From: Sphingosinicella terrae
GTDB taxonomy: Bacteria > Pseudomonadota > Alphaproteobacteria > Sphingomonadales > Sphingomonadaceae
Direction: 5' to 3'
NCBI RefSeq assembly: GCF_003347635.1
Contig: NZ_QDFY01000002.1
Location: 124,001 to 188,000 of the forward strand
DNA length: 64,000 nucleotides
The notes under the pieces are model-generated. The model saw nothing but the letters and a program-made list of their open reading frames with translations. It did no database searches and was not told where the DNA came from. Within the stretch, counting starts at the first letter, position 1. Every line of letters begins with the position of its first letter. Of the stretch, positions 46,397 to 54,297 are shown piece by piece. A program made the position numbers and the translations under genes.

Positions 46397-47290
46397 ATGA
46401 CCCTCGACGGACGTATCGCCATCGTCACCGGCGCTGGAAGCGGACTCGGTCGCTCCCACGCTCTCTACCTCGCGCGCAAGGGCGCCCATGTGGTCGTGAA
46501 CGACCTGTCCAGCGAACCCGCCGAGCGGGTGGCCGAGGAAATCCGTTCGGCGGGCGGTGAGGCGATCGCCTTCGCCGCCTCGGTCACCGACGAGGACGGG
46601 GTGGCGTCGATGGCCGAGCGCACCCTGGACCGATGGGGCCGGATCGACATCCTGGTCAACAATGCCGGAATCCTTCGCGACCGGACCTTCGCCAAGATGA
46701 GCCTCGACGATTTCCGGCTGGTCGTGGAGGTCCATCTCATGGGCGCCGCCATCTGCACCAAGGCGGTCTGGGAGCAGATGCGCGCGCAGAATTACGGGCG
46801 GGTGGTGATGACCACCTCCTCGTCGGGCCTGTACGGCAATTTCGGCCAGTCCAATTACGGCGCCGCCAAGATGGCGCTGGTCGGACTGATGCAGACGCTG
46901 GCGCTCGAGGGCGAGAAATACGGCATCCGGGTCAACTGCCTTGCGCCGACGGCGGCGACCCAGATGACCCGGGGCGTGCTCTCCGATGAGAGCCTCGCCG
47001 CGCTCGATCCGGCCCTGGTGAGCCCGGCCTTGCTCGCCTTGGTCGGCGAGGAGGCGCCGACGCGGGCGATCCTGTGCGCCGGCGCCGGCCATTTCGCCCG
47101 CGCTTCGATCACCCTGTCGCCGGGGTGCCATATCGGCGCCGGCGCGGAGGCGGGCGAGGAATTGGTGCGCCGCTGGAAGGAGGTCTCCGACCGGGAAGGC
47201 GAGGTGGTGCCCGCTTACGGCTTCACCCAGGCCGAGCGCGAGCTGGCCAGCGCCGGCCTCTTCGATCCGGTGACTGCGGTTCAGCATTAG
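46397..47290 (+). CDS. SDR dehydrogenase, multifunctional-enzyme-type 3-hydroxyacyl-CoA dehydrogenase-like
   Basis: A 297-residue short-chain dehydrogenase. The NAD-binding TGAGSGLG spans 11-18, NNAG 88-91, and the catalytic YxxxK is Tyr154/Lys158, with serine at 141-143. The segment VNNAGILRDRTFAKM and the extension past the usual SDR length resemble the dehydrogenase part of peroxisomal multifunctional enzyme 2, which acts on 3-hydroxyacyl-CoA. Together with the adjacent MFS and TetR genes it suggests breakdown of a CoA-activated acid. The stop codon meets copy B of the two-stem repeat. Confidence 0.85.
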   Translation: MTLDGRIAIVTGAGSGLGRSHALYLARKGAHVVVNDLSSEPAERVAEEIRSAGGEAIAFAASVTDEDGVASMAERTLDRWGRIDILVNNAGILRDRTFAKMSLDDFRLVVEVHLMGAAICTKAVWEQMRAQNYGRVVMTTSSSGLYGNFGQSNYGAAKMALVGLMQTLALEGEKYGIRVNCLAPTAATQMTRGVLSDESLAALDPALVSPALLALVGEEAPTRAILCAGAGHFARASITLSPGCHIGAGAEAGEELVRRWKEVSDREGEVVPAYGFTQAERELASAGLFDPVTAVQH

Positions 47291-47391
47291 CGATGTCTAG
47301 TCGGATGGGATCGTCCGGCGGTTAGGAAATCGCGACATATCAAGCCCCTAGACCGGATGATCTGATGCCATCAGATCACCATCCGGTCTAG
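47289..47391. repeat. Two-stem intergenic repeat, copy B
   Basis: A 103-base partner of the element at 13961-14062, in the same orientation. The palindromes (CTAGTCGGATG type and CCGGATGATCTGATG type) are kept, with many paired substitutions such as CATCCGAC to GTCCGGCG. It starts at the AG of the SDR stop codon and ends in CTAG. Both copies therefore meet coding ends. Confidence 0.8.
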
Positions 47392-47473
47392 GATCCGGTC
47401 CTCGCTGGCTTTCCCCCGATCCGGCGAGGCGCAACATGCCGGAACTCCGCTCCGACCCGCCGGTTCGGCCGCC

Positions 47474-48523
47474 ATGGCATCCCGCCCCGCCAAGCCCGTG
47501 TCGACCGTCGCGCTGCAATGCCGTGACGACGGGGAGGAGCCCCTGGCCAGCCTATCCGCCGCGACCCGGATCGGCGACACCCTGTTCCTCGCCGGCGACG
47601 AGTCGGCGAGGATCGAGCTGTTTCGAATCGTGGGCGAAAAGGCGGTGGACCATTCGTCCATCGCCCTGGGCAGCCTGCTCGACCTCGCCGATCCCGACGA
47701 GGAGGCGGACATCGAGGGCCTGGCCGTCGACGACGATCGCTTTCTCTGGCTGGTCGGAAGCCATGCCCGCACCCGCCGCAAGCCGGGGAAGCAGGAAGGC
47801 GAGCGCATCGACCTCGAGTTGCTGGCGGATCTTCGCGACACCCGGCCGCGCTGCCTGCTCGCGCGCCTGCCGCTGGTCACCACTCCGGCAGGATGGCGGC
47901 CGGTCCGATCGGACGGCGTCCGGCGGGCCGGAATGGTCCGGCAGGGGAGGAAGGGGAGCCGGCTGGCCAGGCGTCTGCACAAGGATCCGCTGCTCAAGCC
48001 ATTCACGCGCCTCCCGGCCAAGGAAGGGGGCGTCGACATAGAGGGCATCGCCATTTGCGGGGACAGGATCGCGCTCGGAATGCGGGGGCCGGTCATCGCA
48101 AGCCATGCGCTCATGCTCGAGCTGCGCTTCCGCGTCGGCCGGTCCGGCCGCATCAAGCTGTGCGGCAAGCCGTTCAAGCGGCTCCTGGAACTGGCGGGAT
48201 TGGGGATTCGCGATCTCAAGCGCCGCGGCGATGATCTCCTCATCCTGGCCGGCCCGACCACCGGACTCGACGGCCCCTGCGCCCTCTATCGCTGGCCAGG
48301 CTGGGCGCTGGATGAAGCCTGCAACGACACCGTGGTGCGTTTGCATCGCCCGCAACGCCTGCTCGATCTTCCTCATGGCGTCGGCGACGACCATCCCGAA
48401 GGCCTGGCGCTCTGGGACGAGGCAGGTCGGGAGCTGCTGGTCGTCTACGACAGTCCCTCGGCCACGAGGCGGGGGGCGGGCGGCTCGGCCGGCGACTGCG
48501 ACGTCTTCGCCCTGCCCGGTTGA
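47474..48523 (+). CDS. DUF3616 domain protein
   Basis: A 349-residue protein matching the DUF3616 pattern: DEEADIEGLAVDDDRFLWLVGSHARTRR (core EADIEGLAVDDDRFLWLVGSH), the second EGIA motif VDIEGIAICGDRIALGMRGP (core DIEGIAICGDRIALGMRGP) and the final HPEGLALWDEAG. The repeated EG(L/I)A motifs suggest a beta-propeller. Its biochemical role is unknown. No signal peptide is seen. The start ATG 47474 has no clear Shine-Dalgarno sequence. Confidence 0.8.
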   Translation: MASRPAKPVSTVALQCRDDGEEPLASLSAATRIGDTLFLAGDESARIELFRIVGEKAVDHSSIALGSLLDLADPDEEADIEGLAVDDDRFLWLVGSHARTRRKPGKQEGERIDLELLADLRDTRPRCLLARLPLVTTPAGWRPVRSDGVRRAGMVRQGRKGSRLARRLHKDPLLKPFTRLPAKEGGVDIEGIAICGDRIALGMRGPVIASHALMLELRFRVGRSGRIKLCGKPFKRLLELAGLGIRDLKRRGDDLLILAGPTTGLDGPCALYRWPGWALDEACNDTVVRLHRPQRLLDLPHGVGDDHPEGLALWDEAGRELLVVYDSPSATRRGAGGSAGDCDVFALPG

Positions 48524-48590
48524 TCAGGCCGCCCCCGCGCGAGGGAAAAGAGCATCGCTTCTTAACCATATCCGTATTAGGTTCCCGGTC

Positions 48591-49151
48591 ATGGGACGGG
48601 TGATCAGCTTCGAGGATCGGGCCTTGGCGAATCTTCGCGCCAGGGTCGCGGCGGCGGAGGAGGCCAATCAGGACCTCATCGCCTTCGCCCGCGGTCATTC
48701 GGGCGCCGTCGCCTCCATCCACGAAGCGGTGCTCGCCGCCATCGAGGCGGAGGGGCTCGACCATCTCATTCATATCGTCACCCAGGAATGGCCGCAGATA
48801 CTCGGCCTGGACGCCGTCGCCGTGGCCTTGTGGGCCGGCGAGACCGGGGTTCGCGCCGATGCCTCCGGTCTCCAGTTCGTCAATCCGCGGCTGATCGAGC
48901 GATCGGTGGCGGAGCTCGACGGCGTCCTGCTGCGCGGCGTCGAGCGCGGCCATCCGCTGTTCGGGCCGGCCTGCGAGCTGATCCGCGCCGAGGCCCTGAT
49001 CCGGCTGGCGAGCGAGCCGCCTCTGCCCAACGGCGTCCTCGCGCTCGGCCAGCGCGGGGCGCAGCATTTCGATACCCGCCACGGCTCCGAGCTGCTCATC
49101 TTCCTCGGGCGCGTCCTCACCCGCTGCATGGGCCGGTGGCTGATACCCTGA
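48591..49151 (+). CDS. DUF484 family protein
   Basis: A 186-residue protein with a GAF-like fold, of the DUF484 family. It shows the N-terminal helical region and the segment EWPQILGLDAVAVALW, then LPNGVLALGQRGAQHFDTRHGSELLIFLGRVL (core ALGQRGAQHFD). The gene overlaps xerC by 16 bases; the DUF484-xerC pair is conserved across many Proteobacteria, so a link to chromosome dimer resolution is likely but unproven. Confidence 0.87.
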   Translation: MGRVISFEDRALANLRARVAAAEEANQDLIAFARGHSGAVASIHEAVLAAIEAEGLDHLIHIVTQEWPQILGLDAVAVALWAGETGVRADASGLQFVNPRLIERSVAELDGVLLRGVERGHPLFGPACELIRAEALIRLASEPPLPNGVLALGQRGAQHFDTRHGSELLIFLGRVLTRCMGRWLIP

Positions 49152-50059
49152 TTTCCCATCCTGCCGCAGCGCTCGCCCTGCGCTGGCACGAGCATCTCTC
49201 CCGCGAGCGCCGCCGGTCCGAACACACCGTGCGCGCTTATGTCGCGACCGCGCATCGGCTGATCGCCTTCCTGGGCGAGCATCTCGGCGAGGCCGTCGAT
49301 GCGTCGACGCTGGTCGCGCTCAAGCCTTCGGATCTGCGGGCCTATCTGACCCGCCGCCGAGCCGCCGGCCTCGGCAACGCCTCGGCCGCGCGCGAACTTT
49401 CCGCCGTGCGCGGCTTCCTCGCCTTCGCCGCCGCCGAGCAGGGCCGCGAGGCGGCCGTGCCGCGCGTGAAGGGGCCGAAGAAGCCGCGCAGCGTTCCTCG
49501 GCCCGTCTCGCCCGACGAGGCGGTGGCGTTGGCCGAGGAAGCGGGAGAGGAGGCCTCGCAGCCGTGGATCGCGGCGCGTGACGAGGCGGTCCTGCTCCTT
49601 CTCTACGGCTCCGGCCTGCGGGTCGCGGAGGCGCTCGGCCTCGACGGAGCGGCGCTGCCGCTCGGCGACGCGCTCCGGGTGACCGGCAAGCGCGCCAAGA
49701 CCCGGATCGTGCCACTGCTCGCTCCGGTCAGGGAGGCTATCGAGACCTATCTCGCTCTCTGTCCCTATGCCCCGTCCCCGGACCTGCCTCTGTTCCGCGG
49801 CGCTCGCGGCGGGCCGCTGCGCGGTGAGATCGTCCGGCGCGCGGTGCGGAAGGCGCGGCGCACGCTCGGCCTGTCGGAACGGGCGACTCCGCACGCGCTC
49901 CGCCACAGCTTCGCCACCCACCTGCTCGGCCGCGGCGCCGATCTGAGGACGCTGCAGGAACTGCTCGGCCATGCCAGCCTGTCCTCGACCCAGATCTACA
50001 CGGCGGTCGACGCCGCCCACCTCATGGACGTCTACCGCCACGCACATCCGCGCGCCTGA
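49136..50059 (+). CDS. xerC: Tyrosine recombinase XerC
   Basis: A 307-residue recombinase that, with XerD, resolves chromosome dimers at dif. Catalytic residues are all present: Arg162 in GSGLRVAEAL, Lys185 in TGKRAKTR, His253/Arg256 in HALRHSFATHLL, His279 in LLGHASLSSTQ, and Tyr288. The start is taken as GTG 49136, which overlaps the DUF484 gene and implies coupled translation. Its neighbours and intact N-terminal SAM-like domain mark it as the housekeeping XerC rather than a phage or integron integrase. Confidence 0.92.
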   Translation: MADTLISHPAAALALRWHEHLSRERRRSEHTVRAYVATAHRLIAFLGEHLGEAVDASTLVALKPSDLRAYLTRRRAAGLGNASAARELSAVRGFLAFAAAEQGREAAVPRVKGPKKPRSVPRPVSPDEAVALAEEAGEEASQPWIAARDEAVLLLLYGSGLRVAEALGLDGAALPLGDALRVTGKRAKTRIVPLLAPVREAIETYLALCPYAPSPDLPLFRGARGGPLRGEIVRRAVRKARRTLGLSERATPHALRHSFATHLLGRGADLRTLQELLGHASLSSTQIYTAVDAAHLMDVYRHAHPRA

Positions 50060-50062
50060 GGG

Positions 50063-50671
50063 TCAGGCTTCCCGGTGGCGCCGGCTCCAGGTGATCTGGC
50101 GATAGATGTAGAGGATCACGATCAGGGTAACGATGCCGGAGGAGACCGGGCCCAGCACCTGGTCGATCTTGTCGAAGCGTTGGCCGAGCAGATAGCCGCC
50201 GAGCGCGAGCAGGCCGCTCCAGACGGCGGTGCCCAGGGTCGACCAGGCCAGGAACTTGACCAGCTGCATGTGGACGAGGCCGGCGGGGATCGACACGACC
50301 GATCGGATCGTCGGGATCAGCCGTCCGATCGCCACGACGACCGATCCGAAGCGCCCGAACAGCCGCTCGACCCGCTCGACGTCGTACCAGTCCATGGTCA
50401 GCCAGCGGCCGTGCTTCTCGATGAACGGGCAGAAGCGCTTGAGGCCGATCCAGCGCGCCACGAGATACCAGAAGATGTTGCCGGTCATGGCGCCGGCCGT
50501 GCCGGCGACGATGACACCCCAAAGCCCCATCGACCCGCTGGCCGCCCTTACCCCGGCCACCGGCATGATCACCTCGGACGGCACCGGCGGGAACACGGTC
50601 TCGAGCAGCATGAGCAGGAAGATGCCGACATAGCCGGTCGCGTCGATCAGCCGGATGACCCAGTCGCCCAT
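50063..50671 (-). CDS. DedA family membrane protein
   Basis: A 202-residue protein of the DedA/VTT family. Visible hallmarks are LLETVFPPVPSEVIMPVAG near the N-terminus, FCPFIEKHGRW, and the FGSVVVAIGRLIPTIRSVVSIPAGL segment (core GRLIPTIRSVVSIPAG) carrying the conserved arginine. DedA proteins act as lipid flippases or proton-linked membrane transporters that maintain undecaprenyl phosphate or phospholipid balance. It is convergent with xerC (3-base gap) and on the same strand as gshB. Confidence 0.9.
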   Translation of the reverse strand: MGDWVIRLIDATGYVGIFLLMLLETVFPPVPSEVIMPVAGVRAASGSMGLWGVIVAGTAGAMTGNIFWYLVARWIGLKRFCPFIEKHGRWLTMDWYDVERVERLFGRFGSVVVAIGRLIPTIRSVVSIPAGLVHMQLVKFLAWSTLGTAVWSGLLALGGYLLGQRFDKIDQVLGPVSSGIVTLIVILYIYRQITWSRRHREA

Positions 50672-50732
50672 GATGGCTATCCGGCCACGGGGCAGGCGTG
50701 ACCCTGCACCGGCCGATGCCCGCGCGCCGCGT

Positions 50733-51680
50733 TCAAGCCAGCTTCCGCTCGATCGCGTCCCAGATCATGGCCGGCGTGTCGGTACCGTTGAACCGGTCGA
50801 TGGCGACGATGCCGGTCGGCGAGGTGACGTTGATCTCGGTAAGCCATTGCCCGCCGATAACGTCGATCCCGACGAAAAGGAGCCCGCGCGCCTTCATCTC
50901 CGGTCCGAGCCGGTCGCAGATTTCCCTCTCCCGATCGGTGAGATCGGTCTTCGCGGCCTTGCCGCCGACGGCGAGGTTGGATCGGATCTCGCCTTCGCCC
51001 GGGATGCGGTTGACCGCGCCGGCCACCTCGCCGTCGACGAAGACGATCCGCTTGTCGCCCTTCTCGATCTGGGGGAGGAAGGCCTGGACGACATGCGGCT
51101 CGCGATAGGCAGCGTTGAACACCTCGATCAGCGACGACAGGTTCTCGCCGCCGCGGCCGACCTTGAACACCGCCTTGCCGCCATTGCCGTGGAGCGGCTT
51201 CACCACGATTTCCCCATGTTCGGCGAGGAACTCGCGCGCCAGCGCGAGAGATCGGGTGACCAGCGTCGGCGGCATATATTCGGCGAAGTCGAGCACCCAC
51301 ACCTTTTCCGGTGCGTTCCGCACGCTGGCGGGATCGTTGACCACCAGCGTCTCGTCCTGGATGCGCTCGAGCAGGTGGGTGGCGGTGATATAGCCGAGGT
51401 CGAACGGCGGATCCTGCCGCATCAGCACGACGTCGACGTCACGGCCCAGGTCCAGGAGTACGCGCTCGCCGAGACGATGATGGTCGCCGGCCTGCCGCTG
51501 CACGGTCACCGGATGGGCGTGGGCCCAAAGCCGACCGCCCGACCAGCTCAGATCCCCGGCCAGATAATGGTAGAGCACATGGCCGCGCGCCTGCGCGCCC
51601 AGCATGATCGCGAAGGTCGAATCGCCTTCGATGTTGATCTGATCGAGCGGGTCCATCTGGACGGCGACGCGAAGAGACAT
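50733..51680 (-). CDS. gshB: Glutathione synthetase
   Basis: An ATP-grasp ligase of 315 residues that joins glycine to gamma-glutamylcysteine. The family opening VAVQMDPLDQINIEGDSTFAIM (core MDPLDQINIEGDSTF), MRQDPPFDLGYI, VVKPLHGNGGKAVF and the C-terminal EINVTSPTG are all clear. ATG 51680 has AGGAG ten bases upstream; the 20 additional upstream codons are excluded. It ends 62 bases from the DedA gene start and follows yraN across a complex repeat region. Confidence 0.95.
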   Translation of the reverse strand: MSLRVAVQMDPLDQINIEGDSTFAIMLGAQARGHVLYHYLAGDLSWSGGRLWAHAHPVTVQRQAGDHHRLGERVLLDLGRDVDVVLMRQDPPFDLGYITATHLLERIQDETLVVNDPASVRNAPEKVWVLDFAEYMPPTLVTRSLALAREFLAEHGEIVVKPLHGNGGKAVFKVGRGGENLSSLIEVFNAAYREPHVVQAFLPQIEKGDKRIVFVDGEVAGAVNRIPGEGEIRSNLAVGGKAAKTDLTDREREICDRLGPEMKARGLLFVGIDVIGGQWLTEINVTSPTGIVAIDRFNGTDTPAMIWDAIERKLA

Positions 51681-51710
51681 GGGTGAGCGACTCCTGTTCG
51701 GCGATTGCGG

Positions 51711-51882
51711 TCCTTCGATACGCCGGTTCGACGGGCTCACCGGCTACTCAGGATGAGCGGCACATAATAGGCCCCGCTCATCCTGAGTAGGGCCGAGCCT
51801 GTCGAGATGAACAGGCGCGGCTTTCCCCGGAAGCCGCGGCCACGTCCGGGGGACGTGGCGACCTGATCATCGTATCGAAGGA
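51711..51882. repeat. Composite inverted-repeat element between yraN and gshB
   Basis: Outer ends TCCTTCGATAC (51711-51721) and its complement (51872-51882) enclose a perfect 17-base stem (CTACTCAGGATGAGCGG at 51744-51760 and complement at 51774-51790, 13-base loop) and two further hairpins: CGCGGCTT/AAGCCGCG (51816-51838) and CCACGTCC/GGACGTGG (51840-51858). The layout suggests a REPIN or MITE with its own terminal repeats, and it ends exactly at the base before the yraN stop codon. Confidence 0.8.
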
Positions 51883-52236
51883 TCATCCTCGCCAGACATT
51901 CTCGACATGCCGCGGCCAGCGGCCCGGGACGATGTAGAGCGCATCGATCCGGATGGTGTCGGCGCTTCCCGCGTAGCGCGGCGCCAGCGCCTCGGCGGCG
52001 CGGGCGACGCGGCGCAGGCGCCAGTCGTCCAGGGCGAGATCGGCGTCGATATCGGTGGCGCGGGCCTTCACCTCGATGAAGGCGAGGACGCGGCCGCGGC
52101 GGGCCACCAGGTCGATCTCGCCGACGGGAGTCCGCGCCCGCATCGCGAGGATGCGCCAGCCCTTGAGCCGTAGCCACCACGCCGCCAGCCGCTCGGCCCT
52201 CCGGCCGCTGCGTTCGGCGGCTTGGCGCCGGTTCAT
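51883..52236 (-). CDS. YraN family (UPF0102) putative endonuclease
   Basis: A 117-residue protein of the YraN/UPF0102 family, with a restriction-endonuclease-like core (VGEIDLVARRGRVLAFIEVKAR, core GEIDLVARRG and FIEVKAR). The Glu, Asp, Glu-x-Lys metal-binding set of the nuclease fold is intact, though the family's substrate is unknown. ATG 52236 overlaps the rsmI stop codon as ATGA. The gene ends one base after the composite repeat. Confidence 0.9.
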   Translation of the reverse strand: MNRRQAAERSGRRAERLAAWWLRLKGWRILAMRARTPVGEIDLVARRGRVLAFIEVKARATDIDADLALDDWRLRRVARAAEALAPRYAGSADTIRIDALYIVPGRWPRHVENVWRG

Positions 52237-53066
52237 TTAAGCTGCTGCGCCCGCTCGTAGACGGCGCGCTTCGGCACGCCCAGTCGTTCCGCCACCTCGG
52301 CGGCGGCGCGCGACGGGGACAGCCGCGTCAGCGCTTCCTCGATGGCGGCGTCGATATCGGCCTGGCCCGCGGCCGGCTTCTCACCGGGCGGGCCGACGAC
52401 GATGACGATCTCCCCCTTCGGCGCGGGCGCCTCGGCATAGCGGGCCGCGAGCGCGTCGAGCGTGCCGGTCACCGTTTCCTCGAAGGTCTTGCTGATCTCG
52501 CGAACGACGGCCGCGTCGCGTGGCCCCAGACCTTCGTCGAGCGCCGTCAGCGCGGCGGCAAGGCGCGGGCCGCTCTCGTAGAAGACCAGGCTGCCGTCGA
52601 ACCTTTCGGCGCGCTCGATCGCCGCGGCGCGAGCAGCAGCCTTGGCCGGGAGGAATCCGAAGAAGGCGAAGCGGTCGGTGGGGAGCCCGGCCAGAGTCAG
52701 CGCGGCGATGACGGCGCTTGGGCCGGGAATCGTGGTTACCCTGATGCCGGCGGCACGGGCTTCGCGGACGAGCTTGTAGCCGGGGTCCGAGATGAGCGGC
52801 GTGCCCGCGTCGGACACGAGGGCGACCGCCTTGTCGCGCATCTGCTCGACAAGTCCCGGGCGGACCCGATCCGCATTATGGTCGTGATAGGGGGTCATCG
52901 GCCGTTTCACCCCGATGTGGCGCAGCAGCTTGGCCGTCACCCGGCTGTCCTCGACGGCGATCAGGTCCGCCGCCGCCAGCACCGCCGCCGCCCTGGGCGA
53001 CAAGTCGGAAAGATTGCCGATCGGCGTCGCGACGATATAGAGGCCGGGATCCAGTGTTTCGATCAT
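52233..53066 (-). CDS. rsmI: 16S rRNA 2'-O-ribose C1402 methyltransferase RsmI
   Basis: A 277-residue methyltransferase of the tetrapyrrole-methylase fold that modifies C1402 in 16S rRNA. Motifs are VATPIGNLSDLSPRA, the AVEDSRVT segment, VSDAGTPLISDPG and TIPGPSAVIAALTLAGLPTDRF (core PGPSAVIAALTLAGLP). ATG 53066 gives a typical N-terminus; ATG 53081 is also open. It is coupled to yraN downstream and divergent from the LppC lipoprotein, the usual alphaproteobacterial arrangement. Confidence 0.94.
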   Translation of the reverse strand: MIETLDPGLYIVATPIGNLSDLSPRAAAVLAAADLIAVEDSRVTAKLLRHIGVKRPMTPYHDHNADRVRPGLVEQMRDKAVALVSDAGTPLISDPGYKLVREARAAGIRVTTIPGPSAVIAALTLAGLPTDRFAFFGFLPAKAAARAAAIERAERFDGSLVFYESGPRLAAALTALDEGLGPRDAAVVREISKTFEETVTGTLDALAARYAEAPAPKGEIVIVVGPPGEKPAAGQADIDAAIEEALTRLSPSRAAAEVAERLGVPKRAVYERAQQLK

Positions 53067-53136
53067 GGAGAGCCGTCTCATGGCATTGCTGTCGCCGCGC
53101 CTGCAACCATGTCCTGAGTTAGGAGAGAGGCGGGGA

Positions 53137-54288
53137 ATGACGCTCTTCCGGCTGGCCGGCCTGGCATTGCTCTCGATCGGGCTCGCCGGCTGTATTCCGC
53201 GGTCGCGTCCCGAGGCGCCGCCGCCGGTCGAGCCGGACCGGCAGCCGGAGCGCCCGGATGGGCCGTCGCGGCTCCCGCCGGACGAGACCCGGAACCGGGT
53301 CGCCGTGCTCGTTCCGCTGAGCGGAACCAATGCGGCGATGGGCCAGTCGATCCTGAACGCCGCCAACCTCGCTCTGTTCGATACCGGCGGCCAGCGAATC
53401 CGAATCACCGCCTACGACACCAGCCGCGGCGCGGCCGAGGCCGCCAACGAGGCGCTCGCCGACGGCAATGGCCTTTTCCTGGGCCCGCTGCTGGCCGAGG
53501 ACGTGCGCGCAGTAGCGCCGATCGCCGGCCGCAATGAGGTTCCGGTCGTCACCTTTTCGAACGACGTCACCGTCGCCGGCGACGGCGTCTATGTGATGGG
53601 CTTCAATCCGGGGCAATCGGTCGACCGCGTCGTCGCTTATGCCCGCTCCCGCGGCGCGACCCGCTTCGGCGCGCTGATGCCGCCCGGAATCTATGGTCAG
53701 CGCGGCGGCCAGGCGCTTACGGCCGCTGTCGAAGCGCATGGCGGCCAGCTGGTCGGGATGGAGGGCTATGAACGCACCACCGCCGCCATCCGCGCCGCGG
53801 CGACTCGGCTGAATGCTCGGGGGCGGCTCGATGCCGTGCTCATCGCCGACGGTCCCCAGAATGCCGTGCAGGCGGTCCCGGTCGTCCGCCAGTCCTCGCC
53901 GCAGCCGCGGATCCTCGGGACCGAATTGTGGGGCGCGGAGACCAATCTCGGGACGAATGTCGGGCTCCGCGGCGCCTGGTTCGCGGCGCCGTCGGATTCG
54001 AACTTCGGGCCGTTCCGGACGCGCTACCGGGCGCGCTACAATCGCGATCCCTTCCGCCTCGCCAGCCTCGGCTATGATGCGGTGCTGCTCGCGGTGCGGA
54101 TTGCCGGCGACTGGCCGGTCGGTCGGCGATTTCCCGAGCGGGCGCTGCGCGATCCGACCGGCTTCGTCGGGGTGGACGGCGCCTTCCGTTTCGGCCGCGA
54201 CGGCGTCGCCGAGCGTGCGCTCGAGGTGCGCGAAGTGGGAGCGAGCGGCACCAGCATCGTCTCGCCGGCACCGCGCGGGTTCAACTAG
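53137..54288 (+). CDS. LppC/LpoA-like penicillin-binding protein activator, lipoprotein
   Basis: A 383-residue lipoprotein with lipobox LAGC (Cys19), a Pro-rich linker, and a type I periplasmic binding-protein domain (VAVLVPLSGTNAAMGQS, LAEDVRAVAPIAGRNEVPVVTFSND; core VAVLVPLSGTNAAMG). LpoA of gammaproteobacteria activates PBP1A; alphaproteobacterial members are shorter and their partner is not known. The class A PBP at 2523 is a possible but unproven target. AGGAGAGAGG precedes ATG 53137. Confidence 0.85.
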   Translation: MTLFRLAGLALLSIGLAGCIPRSRPEAPPPVEPDRQPERPDGPSRLPPDETRNRVAVLVPLSGTNAAMGQSILNAANLALFDTGGQRIRITAYDTSRGAAEAANEALADGNGLFLGPLLAEDVRAVAPIAGRNEVPVVTFSNDVTVAGDGVYVMGFNPGQSVDRVVAYARSRGATRFGALMPPGIYGQRGGQALTAAVEAHGGQLVGMEGYERTTAAIRAAATRLNARGRLDAVLIADGPQNAVQAVPVVRQSSPQPRILGTELWGAETNLGTNVGLRGAWFAAPSDSNFGPFRTRYRARYNRDPFRLASLGYDAVLLAVRIAGDWPVGRRFPERALRDPTGFVGVDGAFRFGRDGVAERALEVREVGASGTSIVSPAPRGFN

Positions 54289-54297
54289 CGTCGGACG

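Noticed and set aside
49136-50059. Possibility that the tyrosine recombinase marks an integrated phage or island
   Set aside because: It is paired with DUF484, has XerC features, and there is no adjacent tRNA, attachment-site repeat, or phage gene.
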